Shown here one piece after another: positions 11,000-22,415 of a stretch of DNA of 64,000 nt. The stretch is from Mangifera indica (Eukaryota; Streptophyta; Magnoliopsida; Sapindales; Anacardiaceae). A model generated the notes under the pieces. That model saw nothing but the letters and a program-made list of their open reading frames with translations, did no database searches and was not told the origin of the DNA. The position numbers and the translations under genes are program-made. Numbering within the stretch: position 1 is the stretch's first letter; each line of letters starts with the position of its first letter. The DNA lies in NCBI RefSeq assembly GCF_011075055.1, contig NC_058149.1, positions 14,700,449 to 14,764,448 on the forward strand, written 5' to 3'.

Positions 11000-11007
11000 C
11001 CACGTGG
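11000..11007. promoter_or_regulatory. G-box CCACGTGG upstream of GPX
   Basis: A palindromic CACGTG core about 155 bases upstream of the GPX ATG on its promoter side. G-boxes are bound by plant bZIP/bHLH factors in light, ABA and stress responses, which would suit a peroxidase. Function here is inferred. Confidence 0.4.
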
Positions 11008-11069
11008 TACAGTAATTATGTAACTACAGGCTTAACTAATGCATGCTAAATATAGTTCAATAGGTATAC

Positions 11070-11460
11070 TGAAGTTCTTTACTCAGGGTGGATTCAAGCT
11101 AAATTTGCTATAATTCGAATTTGAATTTAGCCGAGTTTAAAATAAGTTTCGTTTGAATTCGAACTCTACTTTTGTCTGAGGTTCTAAGCATACTTTCAAG
11201 TGGTGCTGGATTCAAAGATGTCAAGCCTAAACAAAACCTACTTTTATATTAGACTGAATCAAAAAAAGTTGATTAAAAGTATACTCAAATCAATAAGTTA
11301 AAGTTTATACTCCATCGGAAAATAATTTAACTTAGCTTTTAATTAAAACATATTTGAACTTGAATATTAAGATTGAGTCAAATTTGACTTGTGCATGAAA
11401 ATAAATCTAATCCTTTAGATTCAAAATTGAATTTGGAGTGCGTACAATTGGAATCGAATT
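11070..11460. repeat. Degenerate AT-rich dispersed repeat
   Basis: Dense in GAATTTGAATTTAG, GTTTAAAATAAG, AATTGAATTTGG and GACTTG-like words typical of the dispersed family. No coding content. Confidence 0.4.
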
Positions 11461-11739
11461 TAACCTTACTTTCCCATTTTATCTTTTGAATTGTAGAAGG
11501 ATGTTAAAATCTATTCGACATCTTCATCCTCATTGTCGTAGAGTGGACACATCTTTATACTTGTTCCTTTTATCCTACCGAGATTACGAGGAATTCCTGT
11601 CTTTTACTATTCTTCCCATCCTCTCCATAAGTATTGACAATGTGGTAACTAATTATTGTTTTCTGGTTTAACAAGGTGGATGAGAAAGGAGAAAATTTTG
11701 TCTAACTTATTTTCTGGTTTTGCAGGTTTATGCTTTTAA

Positions 11740-12520
11740 ACTGTGCTGATTCTGGCTGTTATTGTTTTTTAGTATCTTTGTGATTTGAGCTAGTGATGTC
11801 TAGATGTTGCTGGTTCTGTTGGCTGCATTGCATGATTTTGGAGATGCTTTCTCTCCTGCGCGACCCAGTTTTTTCGCTGCCTTCTGCTTGGCAGCTTCCA
11901 TTGCTGATCATCTCCTCCCTTCATGTCTTCATTTCTCCTCTGGTGGAGTGCTGCTGCTTCCCATATGTGGTCTGCCTTGGTTTCCTGAATTCCATTTTGC
12001 AGATCAAGTTTCTTTCCGGCCTGCCCAGTTTCTGCTTCTTCAGCTTGAGTCCGGAAATCCAGCAGAGTTCTTCCTGCTTTTCTGCTGCATCTTCTTTGGG
12101 GTTGCATTCTTGCAGCCTGTGTTTCCTTGGTCTCCCCTCTTGCTGATGGCTATTTTTGGTTGCTGCTTTCTGTCCTGCAGGTTCCCCTTCCAGCAGTCTG
12201 CCTCCCTGCTTTCCAGCGAGCTCCCCATTTCAGCTACAAGTTTTCCCTTGGTTGCACATTTTCCAGCTTATAGGTTTTATTGCAGAAAGTTGTCTGTGTT
12301 GAACTCCCTCATGGTTCTGCAGTTTCAGAGTCATTCTGGTCTCCTTGTTTACCCCTGCTTCCTTGCCTCCTGCCCACTTTGAGCTTAAAGTTGGCTCTCT
12401 TTGGACAGCTTGGTTCAAGCCTTCCTTGAATTTGTTTTGCTGCAGCATCAGGCTGCTTGCTGGTTTATTTCGTCTTGCCTTTTTGATTGTTTTGGCCATT
12501 ATTGATGACAAGTTGTACAA
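11740..12520. other. Compositionally biased CT/TG-rich tract, open on both strands
   Basis: About 780 bases rich in TTGCTGC, CTTCTGC and TTTCCTTGG-like words, with unusually few stops. One plus-strand frame is open for 192 codons (11804-12382) and minus-strand frames of 96-105 codons overlap it. None resembles a known protein, and the predicted peptides are simply biased (Leu/Phe/Cys on one strand, Gln/Lys/Arg on the other). It could be transposon or LTR-derived. I do not call a gene. Confidence 0.4.
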
Positions 12521-12758
12521 TCTTTATTTTGCTCACAGGCTTGCTAATTTGTATGTAAATTCAGGTTTCGAAGTTTGTACAACTTTTTGTGTTTCTCCCT
12601 TGAACTCTATCACAGATAAATCTTTAAAAGGAAAATGTTAGGATGCTTGTTTTTGTTGTTTTGTTAGATTGACCTTTTATAAGTTCTCTGGTTACCTTTC
12701 GATTCTGCAAAATTTGAGTTTAGATTATTTTAGACCCTCCTTTGAAAATTCTTTCTTT

Positions 12759-13594
12759 GGCCAAAGCACTATTTCACCCCCAAGTTTTAGTGCATTCTTG
12801 GTCACACCTATGGAGTTTAAAAAACCTGAAGTCCCACGTTTAAGCTATCTTCTATTAAAAAAGTAAGGGTAAAATCATCATTTAATTAATTATATTAAAA
12901 TAATATAAAATTAATTATATTTTTCTCTCACAGTTTTAAAAACTAACAAATTTATTTTTGTCTAAAGTTTTTTAATTTTTAAAAGTAATATTTTTTCCTT
13001 CTCCAAAACCTAGAGTTTATTTTCTAGAGGTTCTCCGACCACCATCTCTGAACACCAGAGAAAGAACTTTAACCCACTATCTCACTAGCCACCTCCAAAG
13101 CTTCTAAATGATGCATCGAAGAGTCATCTTCGTCGATTCTAGATGAATTGACGGAGACAAGGGTCTTTGTTAATTTAAACGAATCCACGTGTCTTTGTCG
13201 ATTCGTTTGGATTCGACGAAGACGCATCTTTGTCCCCTCTTCTTCTATCGAAGAGTGGAGATTTGGTGGTCGACAAGTAGTGGATTGAAGCGTTGTCGTC
13301 GGTTGCTGGAGATGGTGGTCAGAGAAAGTCTGGAAAATAATCCCTAGGTTTTGGGGAGGGAATGTTACTTTTGAAAGTTAAAAAACTTTAGACATGAGTG
13401 AAATTGTTAGTTTTTAAAACTGTGGAGGAAAAAGATAACGAATTTTATATTTTTTAATATAATTAATAAAATAACGATTTTACTGTTACTTTTTTTAATA
13501 GAAGTCAACCTATGAGTGAGATTTTAGGTTTTTGAAACCCCGCAGGTGTAACTTAACAATTTACTAAAACTAGGAGGTGAAATAGTCCTTTGCC
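12759..13594. mobile_element. Foldback DNA element with ~280-bp inverted arms
   Basis: The left end GGCCAAAGCACTATTTCACC is the near-perfect reverse complement of the right end GGTGAAATAGTCCTTTGCC. The similarity continues inward for about 280 bases on each side: CTAAAGTTTTTTAA pairs with TTAAAAAACTTTAG, AAACCTAGAG with CTAGGTTTTG, and GACCACCATCTC with AGATGGTGGTC. The spacer (about 13050-13300) contains imperfect GACGAAGA/TCTTCGTCG hairpins and no transposase. Flanks are T-rich, so no target duplication could be assigned. It is a non-autonomous element, possibly Mutator-like given the long arms. Confidence 0.75.
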
Positions 13595-14111
13595 TTTTTC
13601 TTATTTATATATTCTTCAATTATCCTGAAAAAAGAACGTGATAACTAATTAAAAATGTAATACATATTTTCATATAACAAGACAGAATAGGTATGGGACG
13701 ATGATAAATCTATTTCCGTCGCTGTTTGTGGGGATTGTTCTCAGTACAGAACTACTCTTATATGGATATTTTAAGTTTTTAACCTCTTAAATTTAACGAA
13801 AGGGACTTTTTGTCATTTCGTAAACATTAAGGATGCCGTTTAGTCTTATAAAACCTCAGGGGGCCATGTGTATGTAGTAAAATAATAATATAAAATAATA
13901 AAGGGCTCTCTTGGAGCTCTGCCCTCTTCTTCACTCAGCAGCTTACAGATGCGGATAGAGAGATCACAAAGGCTTCTATCTCTATCTGTATTTACCCTAA
14001 TTTTTAAATTCATTTTTATAAAAATTATAATTGAACCTATCCCTATTCAATCCACTTCAAAAGCCCCAAATTTTATCCCTCGCTATCGCTAAAGCCACGG
14101 TTTTTTAAGGT
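13595..14111. promoter_or_regulatory. Promoter and 5'UTR of eIF(iso)4G
   Basis: The only sequence between the foldback element and the eIFiso4G start codon. The pyrimidine-rich stretch from about 13915 (CTCTCTTGGAGCTCTGCCCTC) to 14111 looks like a transcribed leader. No start site can be fixed from sequence. Confidence 0.35.
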
Positions 14112-17100
14112 ATGCAGGCTGATCAGACGGTGATAAGCTTGAGACCAGGAGGTGGCAGTGGTCCACGCGGACACAGATTCTATGCCCCTCGTTTCGAATC
14201 TTCTTCTTCTTCTTCTTCATCTCTGTCTACTTCTGATTCGCAAACTCTGCATCCACATGGCGCTCTCAATCCCGCATTTAAGGTCCCATTTTTAAAACCC
14301 TAGTTCTCATTTATGTATATCTCTATCGATGAAAGTGTGTTTTTGTGTATGATGTTGCTTACAGATCTAGGATTTTTTATTTTTTCTTGGATAGGAATAA
14401 GGTTTTTATTGGAATGAATACGTTGGTTTTTTGTACACTATTTGTTTCGGATGTTTCTGCCTTCTTTGGGAATATCTCTCTTCTCATTCTTGTATTTTGG
14501 CTTTTGTGCGAAGTTTTTTTTTTTTTTTTTAATTTTTATAAAAATATTAACCCAATTTGTTATAGATTACCACTTTATTTTTTTTTTTTCTAAACTTTGT
14601 TCTAGGCAAGGCGCATACATGTTTTTTATATTTTTTCTACCATGATTAGTAAAAATTTTGTTGTTCATCGCTTGAAAGCTTCAGACAGTTTAATAAGCTT
14701 TAAAAAGAGTGAATTTTATGGAGTAGAGTAAATTTATTTTATTTATCTGTCCTAATTCTTGGTGGGGCACTTAAGTTTGTGTACCTGCTGTAAATATGGA
14801 CAGATAGTAATATGTGGGATTTAGGTGGGCATGTAATGAGTCTGTTTATGCCCATGAAGAACCTACCTTACATAGGTACACCTGTACAAAAATATTTAAA
14901 GGAGTGCATACATAGTTATGAAGTATTCGAAATTGTTATTCATTAATTATGTATTACATATTTTGATTCATGTAATTTATGTGTTGTAATAGATTGGGGA
15001 CGTGCGGTTTGAAGGTCAGGAACGTGTTCGATATACCAGAGACCAGCTGCTGCAACTTAAGAAGGTGCTTATTAGTAGTGTTTTTAGAATCGGACTGGAC
15101 TGACTGGTTCAGCCAGGAACCGGTTCTTGGTCCGGTCCGGTTTGTTTTTAAACGTTAACCATTAACAACTCGGTCAAAACTGGCTTTTTACCGGTTGACC
15201 GGATTTAAAAAAAAAACCAGTAAAATCCAGTTTGCAAGTTTTTATTTTCATTCAATGCACTAATGTTTTAATATTAAAATTTCAAATTAAAGTGTAAAAA
15301 AGTTAAAGCCTAATACTACTCTACAACTAGGTTTATTTTAAAAGTCCAACACAAAACCAAAAAATCTCTCGCATGTCTCCGTCAAACTTCAAATCTCAAT
15401 TTAAAGACAACAACTTCATTAATTTTTTGCGAAAGATAGAATGTAGGCTAGGTATTAAGTATAATTTTGTATTAATTTAGTTAAATAATTTGGTAAAAAT
15501 GAACTTTGTATGATTTATATAAATTTGTTGTGTGAGTAATATAAAAATTGGGTTTATAATTTTCTTTTTATGCTTTGTTCTCAATGTAGAAGAATTTATG
15601 CTATTAAAATTTGAAGTCAATAATTAATTATGAATCAAATGAAATTTATGTGAAAATTGTTATTTTAATGTTGTGTATTATATTATTAGTATAAATAAAT
15701 ATATTTAAATATACTGATAAATTTAAGAATATTTAATAGATGAAAGTCATATTAATTAATAGAATAATTGTATAATATTATAAAAGTATTAATTCAACTG
15801 TTTATGATCATTTATTTAATTATAGTGGTTTAGATTGAAATTGGCCGGTTGAACCGGTCGAATCGTGAACCACTAAGGCAACTAGTTTGACCATCGGTCC
15901 AGTTTTAAAAACATTGCTTATTAGTATTATTTTCTTTTTAACGTTTATTATGGAGCAGTGGAGAGATTGTTGGCATAATCATCATTTATATTTATTTCTA
16001 GGGCTTAGAAAAACTTCTGAGGTAAATTATATAGCTAACGGTCAGTTTTCCACTGGGTCATTGGTTATGCTGAGTGTTTGAAACTATGGTTTCTTCTAAC
16101 TCCTTCCTTAGGTATCTGACATACCTGAAGATATATTAACGATTAAGCAAGAAATTGAGTCTGAGTTTAATGGTGAGGTTCAGACTCGAGATGGTCAGGC
16201 AGATAGCAATGTAAGTTTTTCCTTTTATGTTGTAATTCTTAATATTACTTTTACTGGGAGTAATGATGCTTATATTGGTTGGTACCATTATTATTTGTTG
16301 TGAATGTGATACTCTTGTGGTTTCAACTTGTTCTGTGTGTTTCTTTTCTCATGAATTCTGTAGTTCTCTCTAATAATTTTTCTCTGTAACTTTATGGTTG
16401 TCTAGAAATTTTATTTATTTATCTATTCTTTAGCTGCAACCTCAGTCCCAAAGTCGTTATTCTGAGATAGACAATCGTGATTGGCGTACTAGATCTACTG
16501 GAGAAGAGACATATTCCAGTCTATTTGAGTCAAAGCCACAGGAATTCAGTGCTCGGGAGGACCAACTTAATTCCCTGTTTTCAAGGGCTCAAGTCTCTTC
16601 AAACCAAGGGGTAACATTTTCATAGCAGATATCTTAAATAAATCTTACAATCTCTTTAAATCTGTAATAACTGTAATCTGTAGAAATTTTTATTATTGTT
16701 GGTTTGATGAAATTTGAACTTGATATCAACATTTTGATTATGTTGCTGTTAGGAGGTTAGGTTTCATAATCACAGAAAATTGTAGTATAAAAATACACTC
16801 ATTTCTATTCTTTGTTGATATAAGTTGAGGGACTGGAAGCATATAAGAAGATGTTTTTTTCGTAATGATAAAAGTGATCTACTATAGTAGATCGGCAGTG
16901 TGGGTTGTAAGTTTTTTGATTTTATTTGTTAAAGATTAAAAGGTGATCCTGTTTCAAACGTTATTAAAGTGAACTCTAGTTTTGTTTATAGATTCTTAGC
17001 ATGCATTCTTGGCTTCTCTTTGGTGTAACCTCAGTCTTCAATAAAAACCAGGTAGGACCTGCTCCAGCTCTAATTAAGGCTGAAGTTCCATGGTCAGCTC

Positions 17101-19454
17101 GAAGGGGAGATCTCTCAGACATGGAACGTGTCCTGAAGACAGTTAAAGGGTAATTGCTCCTCTGATTTATTACATCACAGTTCGTATGATACATTGTCCC
17201 TAAAAAATTGGGGTGAGGATGTATAATAAGGATTGTCTATTTGAAAGCTCCTTTGTGGAGAAGGATTGTTTAGTCTTTCAGAAAATTGCTTGCATTGCTT
17301 TATAGAATTATCATGACCACATTCTACTTATTGTGCGTGCAGTATACTGAACAAATTGACCCCAGAGAAGTTTGATGTTCTTAAGGGTCAGCTGATTGAC
17401 TCTGGAATTACAACTCCAGATATTTTGAAGGTTCCTTTTTTCACATTTCTTGAATGTCCAGATGAGCAGCAAATTATCCTTTTCTATTTTTCCCATTAAA
17501 ACTGAGATTCTGTTTGTATGACAGGTTGTCATCTCATTGATATTTGATAAGGCTGTGCTGGAGCCTACATTTTGTCCCATGTATGCTCTTTTATGCTCTG
17601 ACCTTAACACGAAGCTTCCTCCATTTCCTTCTGATGAACCTAGTGGTAAAGATATCACTTTCAAGCGGATACTTCTGAATCATTGTCAGGAGGCATTTGA
17701 AGGTGCTGACAACCTCAGAGCCGAAATTAGGCAAATGACTGTCCCTGAATTAGAAATGGAACGACAGGAGAAAGAGCGACTTGTTAAGCTGAGAACTTTG
17801 GGGAACATACGCCTTATTGGGGAACTTTTAAAGCAGAAGATGGTGCCTGAAAAGATCGTTCACCATATTGTTCAGGTCCTGAAACACCGTCACACTTTTT
17901 CCCTGTAGTTCATTAATTAGTCTAGTTGCTTAATATCTTTCTTGTGTGACCTAGGAGCTGTTGGGAAGTGACAGTAAAGCATGCCCAGCTGAGGAGAATG
18001 TTGAGGCAATATGTCAGTTTTTTAACACCATTGGCAAGCAGCTGGATGAGAGTCCAAAATCAAGGCGTGTCAATGATGTCTATTTTAGTAGGTTGAAGGA
18101 GTTGAGCACAAATCAACAACTTGCCCCACGGTTGAGGTTCATGGTTCGTGATGTTTTAGATCTGCGTGCCAACAACTGGATCCCTCGACGTGAAGAGGTT
18201 AATTTACATATCTTGTTAACGCTTTATTTCTGTCCCCTTGTTTTGTCTTGCAGCTGGGATTATTATTATTATTATTAGGGTAAAAAGAACCTTTTTTTCT
18301 CGTTTAGATGCTTGTTTTTTGTTTCCTTTATACTTTCTGGGCTATCCTTTATCTGATTTCTAGTTTGATCACTTTTCTGACAGGTAAAAGCTAAGACTAT
18401 CACTGAAATTCATTCAGAGGCAGAGAAGAATCTTGGTTTGCGGCCTGGTGCAACTGCAATGATGAGAAACGGTCGTACAGGGACTCTGGGGGTTACGAGC
18501 CCTGGAGGCATCCCTGTTGCACGACCTGGTTCTGGAGGTATGATGCCTGGAATGCCAGGAACTAAGAAAATGCCTGGAATGCCAGGCCTTGATACTGACA
18601 ATTGGGAGTTTCCTCGTTCCCGATCAATGCGAAGAGATGATGCCACTGGTCCTACTCAATCTGTAGGACAATTCCAGTCATCTTTGATCAGCAAATCACC
18701 ATCTCTCAACTCAAAACTTTTGCCTCAAGGTAGTGGTGGTATTATATCGGGGAAAACTAGTGCCTTGCTGCAGGGTGCAGGTGCTCCTGCACCCCGTTCA
18801 GGATTTGGTGCAGGTGCTCCTGCACCCCGTTCAGGATTTGGTGCAGGAATTGAACATGTACCTCAGTATTCTAAGCCTGTTGCTCCTGCTGGATCAATAA
18901 TTACATCTCCTGAAAAGACAATAGCACCTGCTACTAAATTAAATCTTGCAGATCTTAAGAAGAAAACCATCTCTCTTCTTGAAGAATATTTCAGTGTTCG
19001 AATTCTTGATGAAGCACTACAGTGTGTGGAGGAACTAAAAGCCCCATCATATCATCCTGAGGTTGTTAAAGAAGCCATTGCCCTTGCTCTTGAAAAGATC
19101 CCTCCATGTGTGGAACCCATCATAAACCTTCTCAAGTTCTTGCTAAGTAAGAATGTCTTGACAACCAGAGACATAGGAACTGGGTGTCTTCTGTATGGCT
19201 CATTGTTAGATGATATTGGCATAGATTTACCAAAAGCACCAAATAACTATGGTGAGGTGGTTGGGAAGTTGGTTGTAGCTCAATGTTTGGACTTCAAGGT
19301 TGTAAAAGAAGTTCTGAAGAAGGTGGAAGATGATTATTTTCGGAAAACAATCTTTGATGCTGCTATGAGGAGCGTCTGTTCCAGCTCTTCTGGGGAAGAA
19401 CTGTTGGGGGCCCTAGGAGCTGAAATTCAGGCTTGTGAAAGTGTACTCTCTTGA
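14112..19454 (+). CDS. EIFISO4G1: Eukaryotic translation initiation factor iso-4G
   Basis: Nine exons: 14112-14282, 14993-15064, 16112-16210, 16434-16610, 17052-17149, 17343-17430, 17525-17875, 17955-18197, 18384-19454. All junctions are GT-AG and in phase, giving 789 residues (Arabidopsis eIFiso4G1 is about 780). It is the scaffold of the plant-specific eIFiso4F cap-binding complex. The eIFiso4E-binding motif YxxxxLPhi is visible as YTRDQLL at residues 71-77 in exon 2. The MIF4G domain, which binds eIF4A/eIF3, runs from about residue 197 ([20 protein letters not shown]) to 430. An MA3 domain starts near residue 625 ([20 protein letters not shown]). The link between them is Gly/Pro/Met-rich and contains a perfect 11-residue duplication. 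Intron 2 carries a hAT-like insertion that leaves both splice sites intact. Confidence 0.95.
15076..15916. mobile_element. hAT-like non-autonomous element in eIFiso4G intron 2
   Basis: An 841-base insertion flanked by a perfect 8-bp direct duplication CTTATTAG (15068-15075 and 15917-15924). The ends form a short inverted repeat, TAGTGTTTTTAGAATCGGAC on the left against CAATGTTTTTAAAACTGGAC on the right. An 8-bp target duplication with YARTG termini fits the hAT superfamily. Subterminal regions are rich in CCGGTT/AACCGG words; the centre is AT-rich with no open frame. Insertion is in the host gene's intron, clear of the splice sites. Confidence 0.85.
18774..18839 (+). repeat. Perfect 33-bp in-frame tandem duplication in eIFiso4G exon 9
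   Basis: Two identical 33-base units encode [11 protein letters not shown] twice in the disordered linker between the MIF4G and MA3 domains. A further partial unit (GGTGCAGGA) follows. The copies show no difference, so the duplication is recent or maintained. Confidence 0.95.
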
Positions 19455-19940
19455 TTCAAATTGAAGCCCTTTAAGACATCATCAGAAGTTGTTAAGTGTA
19501 TCCTCTAATCGAGTGCACAACAGTCACATACTTTTTATTTTCCCAGAATTTTGTCCTCTCTAAGTTACATTTTATGATCAATGGACGAAGGAGCAGCCTT
19601 ACTTTAATTGAGTTGTATATTTTTCAATTTCATTGTTTCACATTTTGTTCAAGTGAGAAACATAATGTATTGTATTCTCTTGATTGCTACTGGATTATTT
19701 TCCCTGGGATGCTCGAGATGAATATGATCTTTGTGATATTGTTCTTTACATTCTGGATTCATGCGTACCATGTTTTTGTCATCTGGCCACATGGAAGAGC
19801 CAGTTGGATAATGAACTCTTGTCTTTAGCTTGAGTTATCTATCACCTTATCCTCTCAGGGTCCTTGATAGCTTTTTCTATTGTAATAGTTTACGGCTTGC
19901 ATAATCAGAACTGTTTTGCTTCATTGATTTGTGATTTGAG
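19455..19940 (+). other. eIFiso4G 3'UTR and promoter of the PPR gene
   Basis: A 486-base same-strand gap. An open frame at 19496-19828 lacks family resemblance and lies where the 3'UTR and polyadenylation site of eIFiso4G must be. No independent gene is supported. Confidence 0.45.
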
Positions 19941-21491
19941 ATGACTCTCTTGGCCTGCAACACTTTTTTTGAGGCCGCTCCATCTGATTTGACATCTGAT
20001 TTGAGTTACTGGAATAAGCTAATTAAGAGTAAATTACTCAAAGGAAATGCCGAACAAGCTATTCTGACATACATAAATATGCAAGAACTTGGAATTCATG
20101 CTGATAATTATTCTTTTCCAGTTTTGCTGAAAGCATGTAGCAGTTTGCGGAGTTATTCTGTTGGGTTAATGCTCCATGGCCAAACTATTAAGGCTGGTTT
20201 TTGTGGCCATGTCTTTGTGCAAACAGCTCTGTTGGAAATGTATGGGAGTCTAAGATGCATTGATGAAGCTTATAAAGTGTTTGATAGGATGCCTCAGAGA
20301 GATGTTGTTGCATGGAACGCCATGTTAAGTGCGTTTTCTTCTTGTGGGCAGATGGATTCCGCGATGATATTGTTTAATTCAATGCCTTCAAAGGATCTTT
20401 CGTCTTTCAATATCATGATCTCTGGGTTTGCCAGGATGGGGAGCATGCATGCTGCCAGAAATGTATTCGATGCGATCCCTGTTAAAGATGTTGTTTCATG
20501 GAACTCAATGATATTGGCTTGTACTAATGGTAAAGAAATGGAGCAAGCTTGTGAAATGTTTAAGCAAATGCCAGTTAAAAATGTCATTTCATGGAACACA
20601 ATAATCACTGGGTACTTACATTGCCAACTTTACTCTGAAGTTGTTGCTTTGTTTGATGAAATGCAAGCTGAAAACTGCAAACCTGATTATCTTACTGTGA
20701 CCAGTGTTCTATCTGCATGTGCCCATCTAGGATCTCTGGAAACCGGCGCAAGAATACATATATATGCTAAAGAAAATGGACTTTCCTTCAGCCCCCATGT
20801 TGTAACAGCTTTGATAGACATGTATGCCAAATGTGGCAGCATACAACACGCTCTAGAAGCGTTCTATAAGTCCCAAGTTAAGGACATATACTGCTGGAAT
20901 GCCATAATCACCGGGCTAGCTCTTCATGGTTATGGACATGCTGCACTCAAACTCTTCAGCTTAATGAGAGATGATTGTATAAAGGTTGATGATGTTACCT
21001 TCATTAGCGTTCTTAGTGCTTGTAGCCATGCGGGGTTGGTGCAAGAGGGTTGTGAACTGTTCAGTTGTATGAAAAAGGACTTTGGAATTACCCCTAAGTT
21101 AGAGCATTATGGGTGCATGGTTGATCTTCTGGGACGCGCTGGGTTTCTTGACTGCGCGATGCAACTGATTGAAGCTATGCCATTTCAGCCAACAGAATCC
21201 ATCTGGGGTGCTCTACTTAGTGCTTGTGTGATTCACCAGGATCTGGAGACAGGGGTAAAAATAGTAAAGCTGATTTCTTCCAGGGCTCAGCACTTGAGTG
21301 ATGGGGAGCTTATGATGTTTGTGAACTTATATGCATCCTGCAATCAGTGGGAAGAAGCAAACAGATGGAGAAACATGATGAATGATACAGGCATAATTAA
21401 AACTACTGCATGCAGCCTAATAGAGATTAAAGGAAAATATCACAAATTTTTGGCTGGGGGAGTGGGGGATAAAGCAAATGTGTTCACCTAA
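19941..21491 (+). CDS. Pentatricopeptide repeat protein, PLS class with E/E+ end
   Basis: A single uninterrupted exon of 516 codons from ATG. The repeats follow the P-L-S pattern, seen as VVAWNAMLSAFSSCGQMDSA, VVSWNSMILACTNGKEMEQA and VISWNTIITGYLHCQLYSEV, with LIDMYAKCGSIQHALEAF further on. The C-terminal part (HYGCMVDLLGRAGFLDCAMQ, WGALLSAC, then ACSLIEIKGKYHKF) is an E/E+ region, and no DYW deaminase follows. Such proteins bind organelle RNA and usually act as editing-site specificity factors with a DYW partner in trans. There is no obvious targeting peptide: the N-terminus MTLLACNTFFEAAPSDL is short, so the localisation (mitochondrion or plastid) is open. Target site and orthologue were not identified. 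Confidence 0.9.
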   Translation: MTLLACNTFFEAAPSDLTSDLSYWNKLIKSKLLKGNAEQAILTYINMQELGIHADNYSFPVLLKACSSLRSYSVGLMLHGQTIKAGFCGHVFVQTALLEMYGSLRCIDEAYKVFDRMPQRDVVAWNAMLSAFSSCGQMDSAMILFNSMPSKDLSSFNIMISGFARMGSMHAARNVFDAIPVKDVVSWNSMILACTNGKEMEQACEMFKQMPVKNVISWNTIITGYLHCQLYSEVVALFDEMQAENCKPDYLTVTSVLSACAHLGSLETGARIHIYAKENGLSFSPHVVTALIDMYAKCGSIQHALEAFYKSQVKDIYCWNAIITGLALHGYGHAALKLFSLMRDDCIKVDDVTFISVLSACSHAGLVQEGCELFSCMKKDFGITPKLEHYGCMVDLLGRAGFLDCAMQLIEAMPFQPTESIWGALLSACVIHQDLETGVKIVKLISSRAQHLSDGELMMFVNLYASCNQWEEANRWRNMMNDTGIIKTTACSLIEIKGKYHKFLAGGVGDKANVFT

Positions 21492-22149
21492 GTAGATACC
21501 AGTTCAAAGCACTGTGTCAGAGTTAATATTGCTTTGGTATCAACCTTTGCTTATTGTATTCAGATGCACACGACTCTTGTTGCAAACAGGTTTGCCTTCT
21601 TTTCTTACCATTTACAAGAACACATTCAATGTAGGTGAGGATTCAAGTTGATCTAGTTTGGATTCGAATTCATATTCAGTTTAAACAAATTGTATTGAAA
21701 ATAGAGTTACAATTTGTTTTATTGATCTCTCGAGACATTTTTTGCTTGTCTGTCTTTGACGATACTGTTTACCTGGCTCAAATGAGTTCAAGGCCCTTTG
21801 AGCTCGACTCTACCACCAAATAGATAATGTTATTATATTTAGGTCAACATCACAATTAATGCATAGCTGTTGGCCTGTCACTGTTTGTGAGCTGTTGGTG
21901 AACCCATCTTCCCGTGACAATATCTCCAAGTTCAAGCCTCTAAATTTGATCGGGTTGGTGTCCAAATTTTCTTTGTCAAAGTCTCTAATCTTCCTTTTAG
22001 CAAATGGTTCTAAAGGACTCTAATCTGGAAAGTTTTGAGACTTGGTGCAACAAATCCTGTACTGTTGATTTTCTCATCACATGCTAGATCAATTGTATAA
22101 AAAATGAATCTTTGCTTACATGGACACAAGTCGCCAATAATACAATACC

Positions 22150-22415
22150 TAAAGGTAGATTTGATCCGAGTTAGCTCGGTTCGAATGAATTTATCTCGAG
22201 CTAAAATTTCAATTTGGTAACTTAATTTGAGATCGATTAATTTGTTATTCGATAAAATTATTAATCGTATTAAAAATATTGTTTATTTTTATCATAATAT
22301 TATTTATCTTATCGATAATATATATATAAATTTAAACAAATTTGAGTTTGTATTGAACATAAAAGATTCAATCTAACCTCACACTCGATTTGATTAGGAT
22401 TGAATCCATTCCCAA
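22150..22415. repeat. Dispersed AT-rich repeat copy
   Basis: Begins AGGTAGATTTGATCCGAG, then TTTCAATTTGGTAACTTAATTTGAG and repeated ATTATTTAT/CGATAATA blocks. It shares word order with copies near 24415, 51090 and 54370. Confidence 0.5.

Noticed and set aside
11804..12382. 192-codon plus-strand frame as a new membrane-like protein
   Set aside because: Composition-driven: the opposite strand is also open and the peptide is biased Leu/Phe/Cys with no motif. Kept as a finding, not as a gene.
12630..12660. LTR start (TGTTAGGATG)
   Set aside because: No matching second LTR, primer-binding site or target duplication was found nearby.
19496..19828. 110-codon frame after eIFiso4G
   Set aside because: Lies in the 3'UTR, has no homology that I recognise, and is T-rich.
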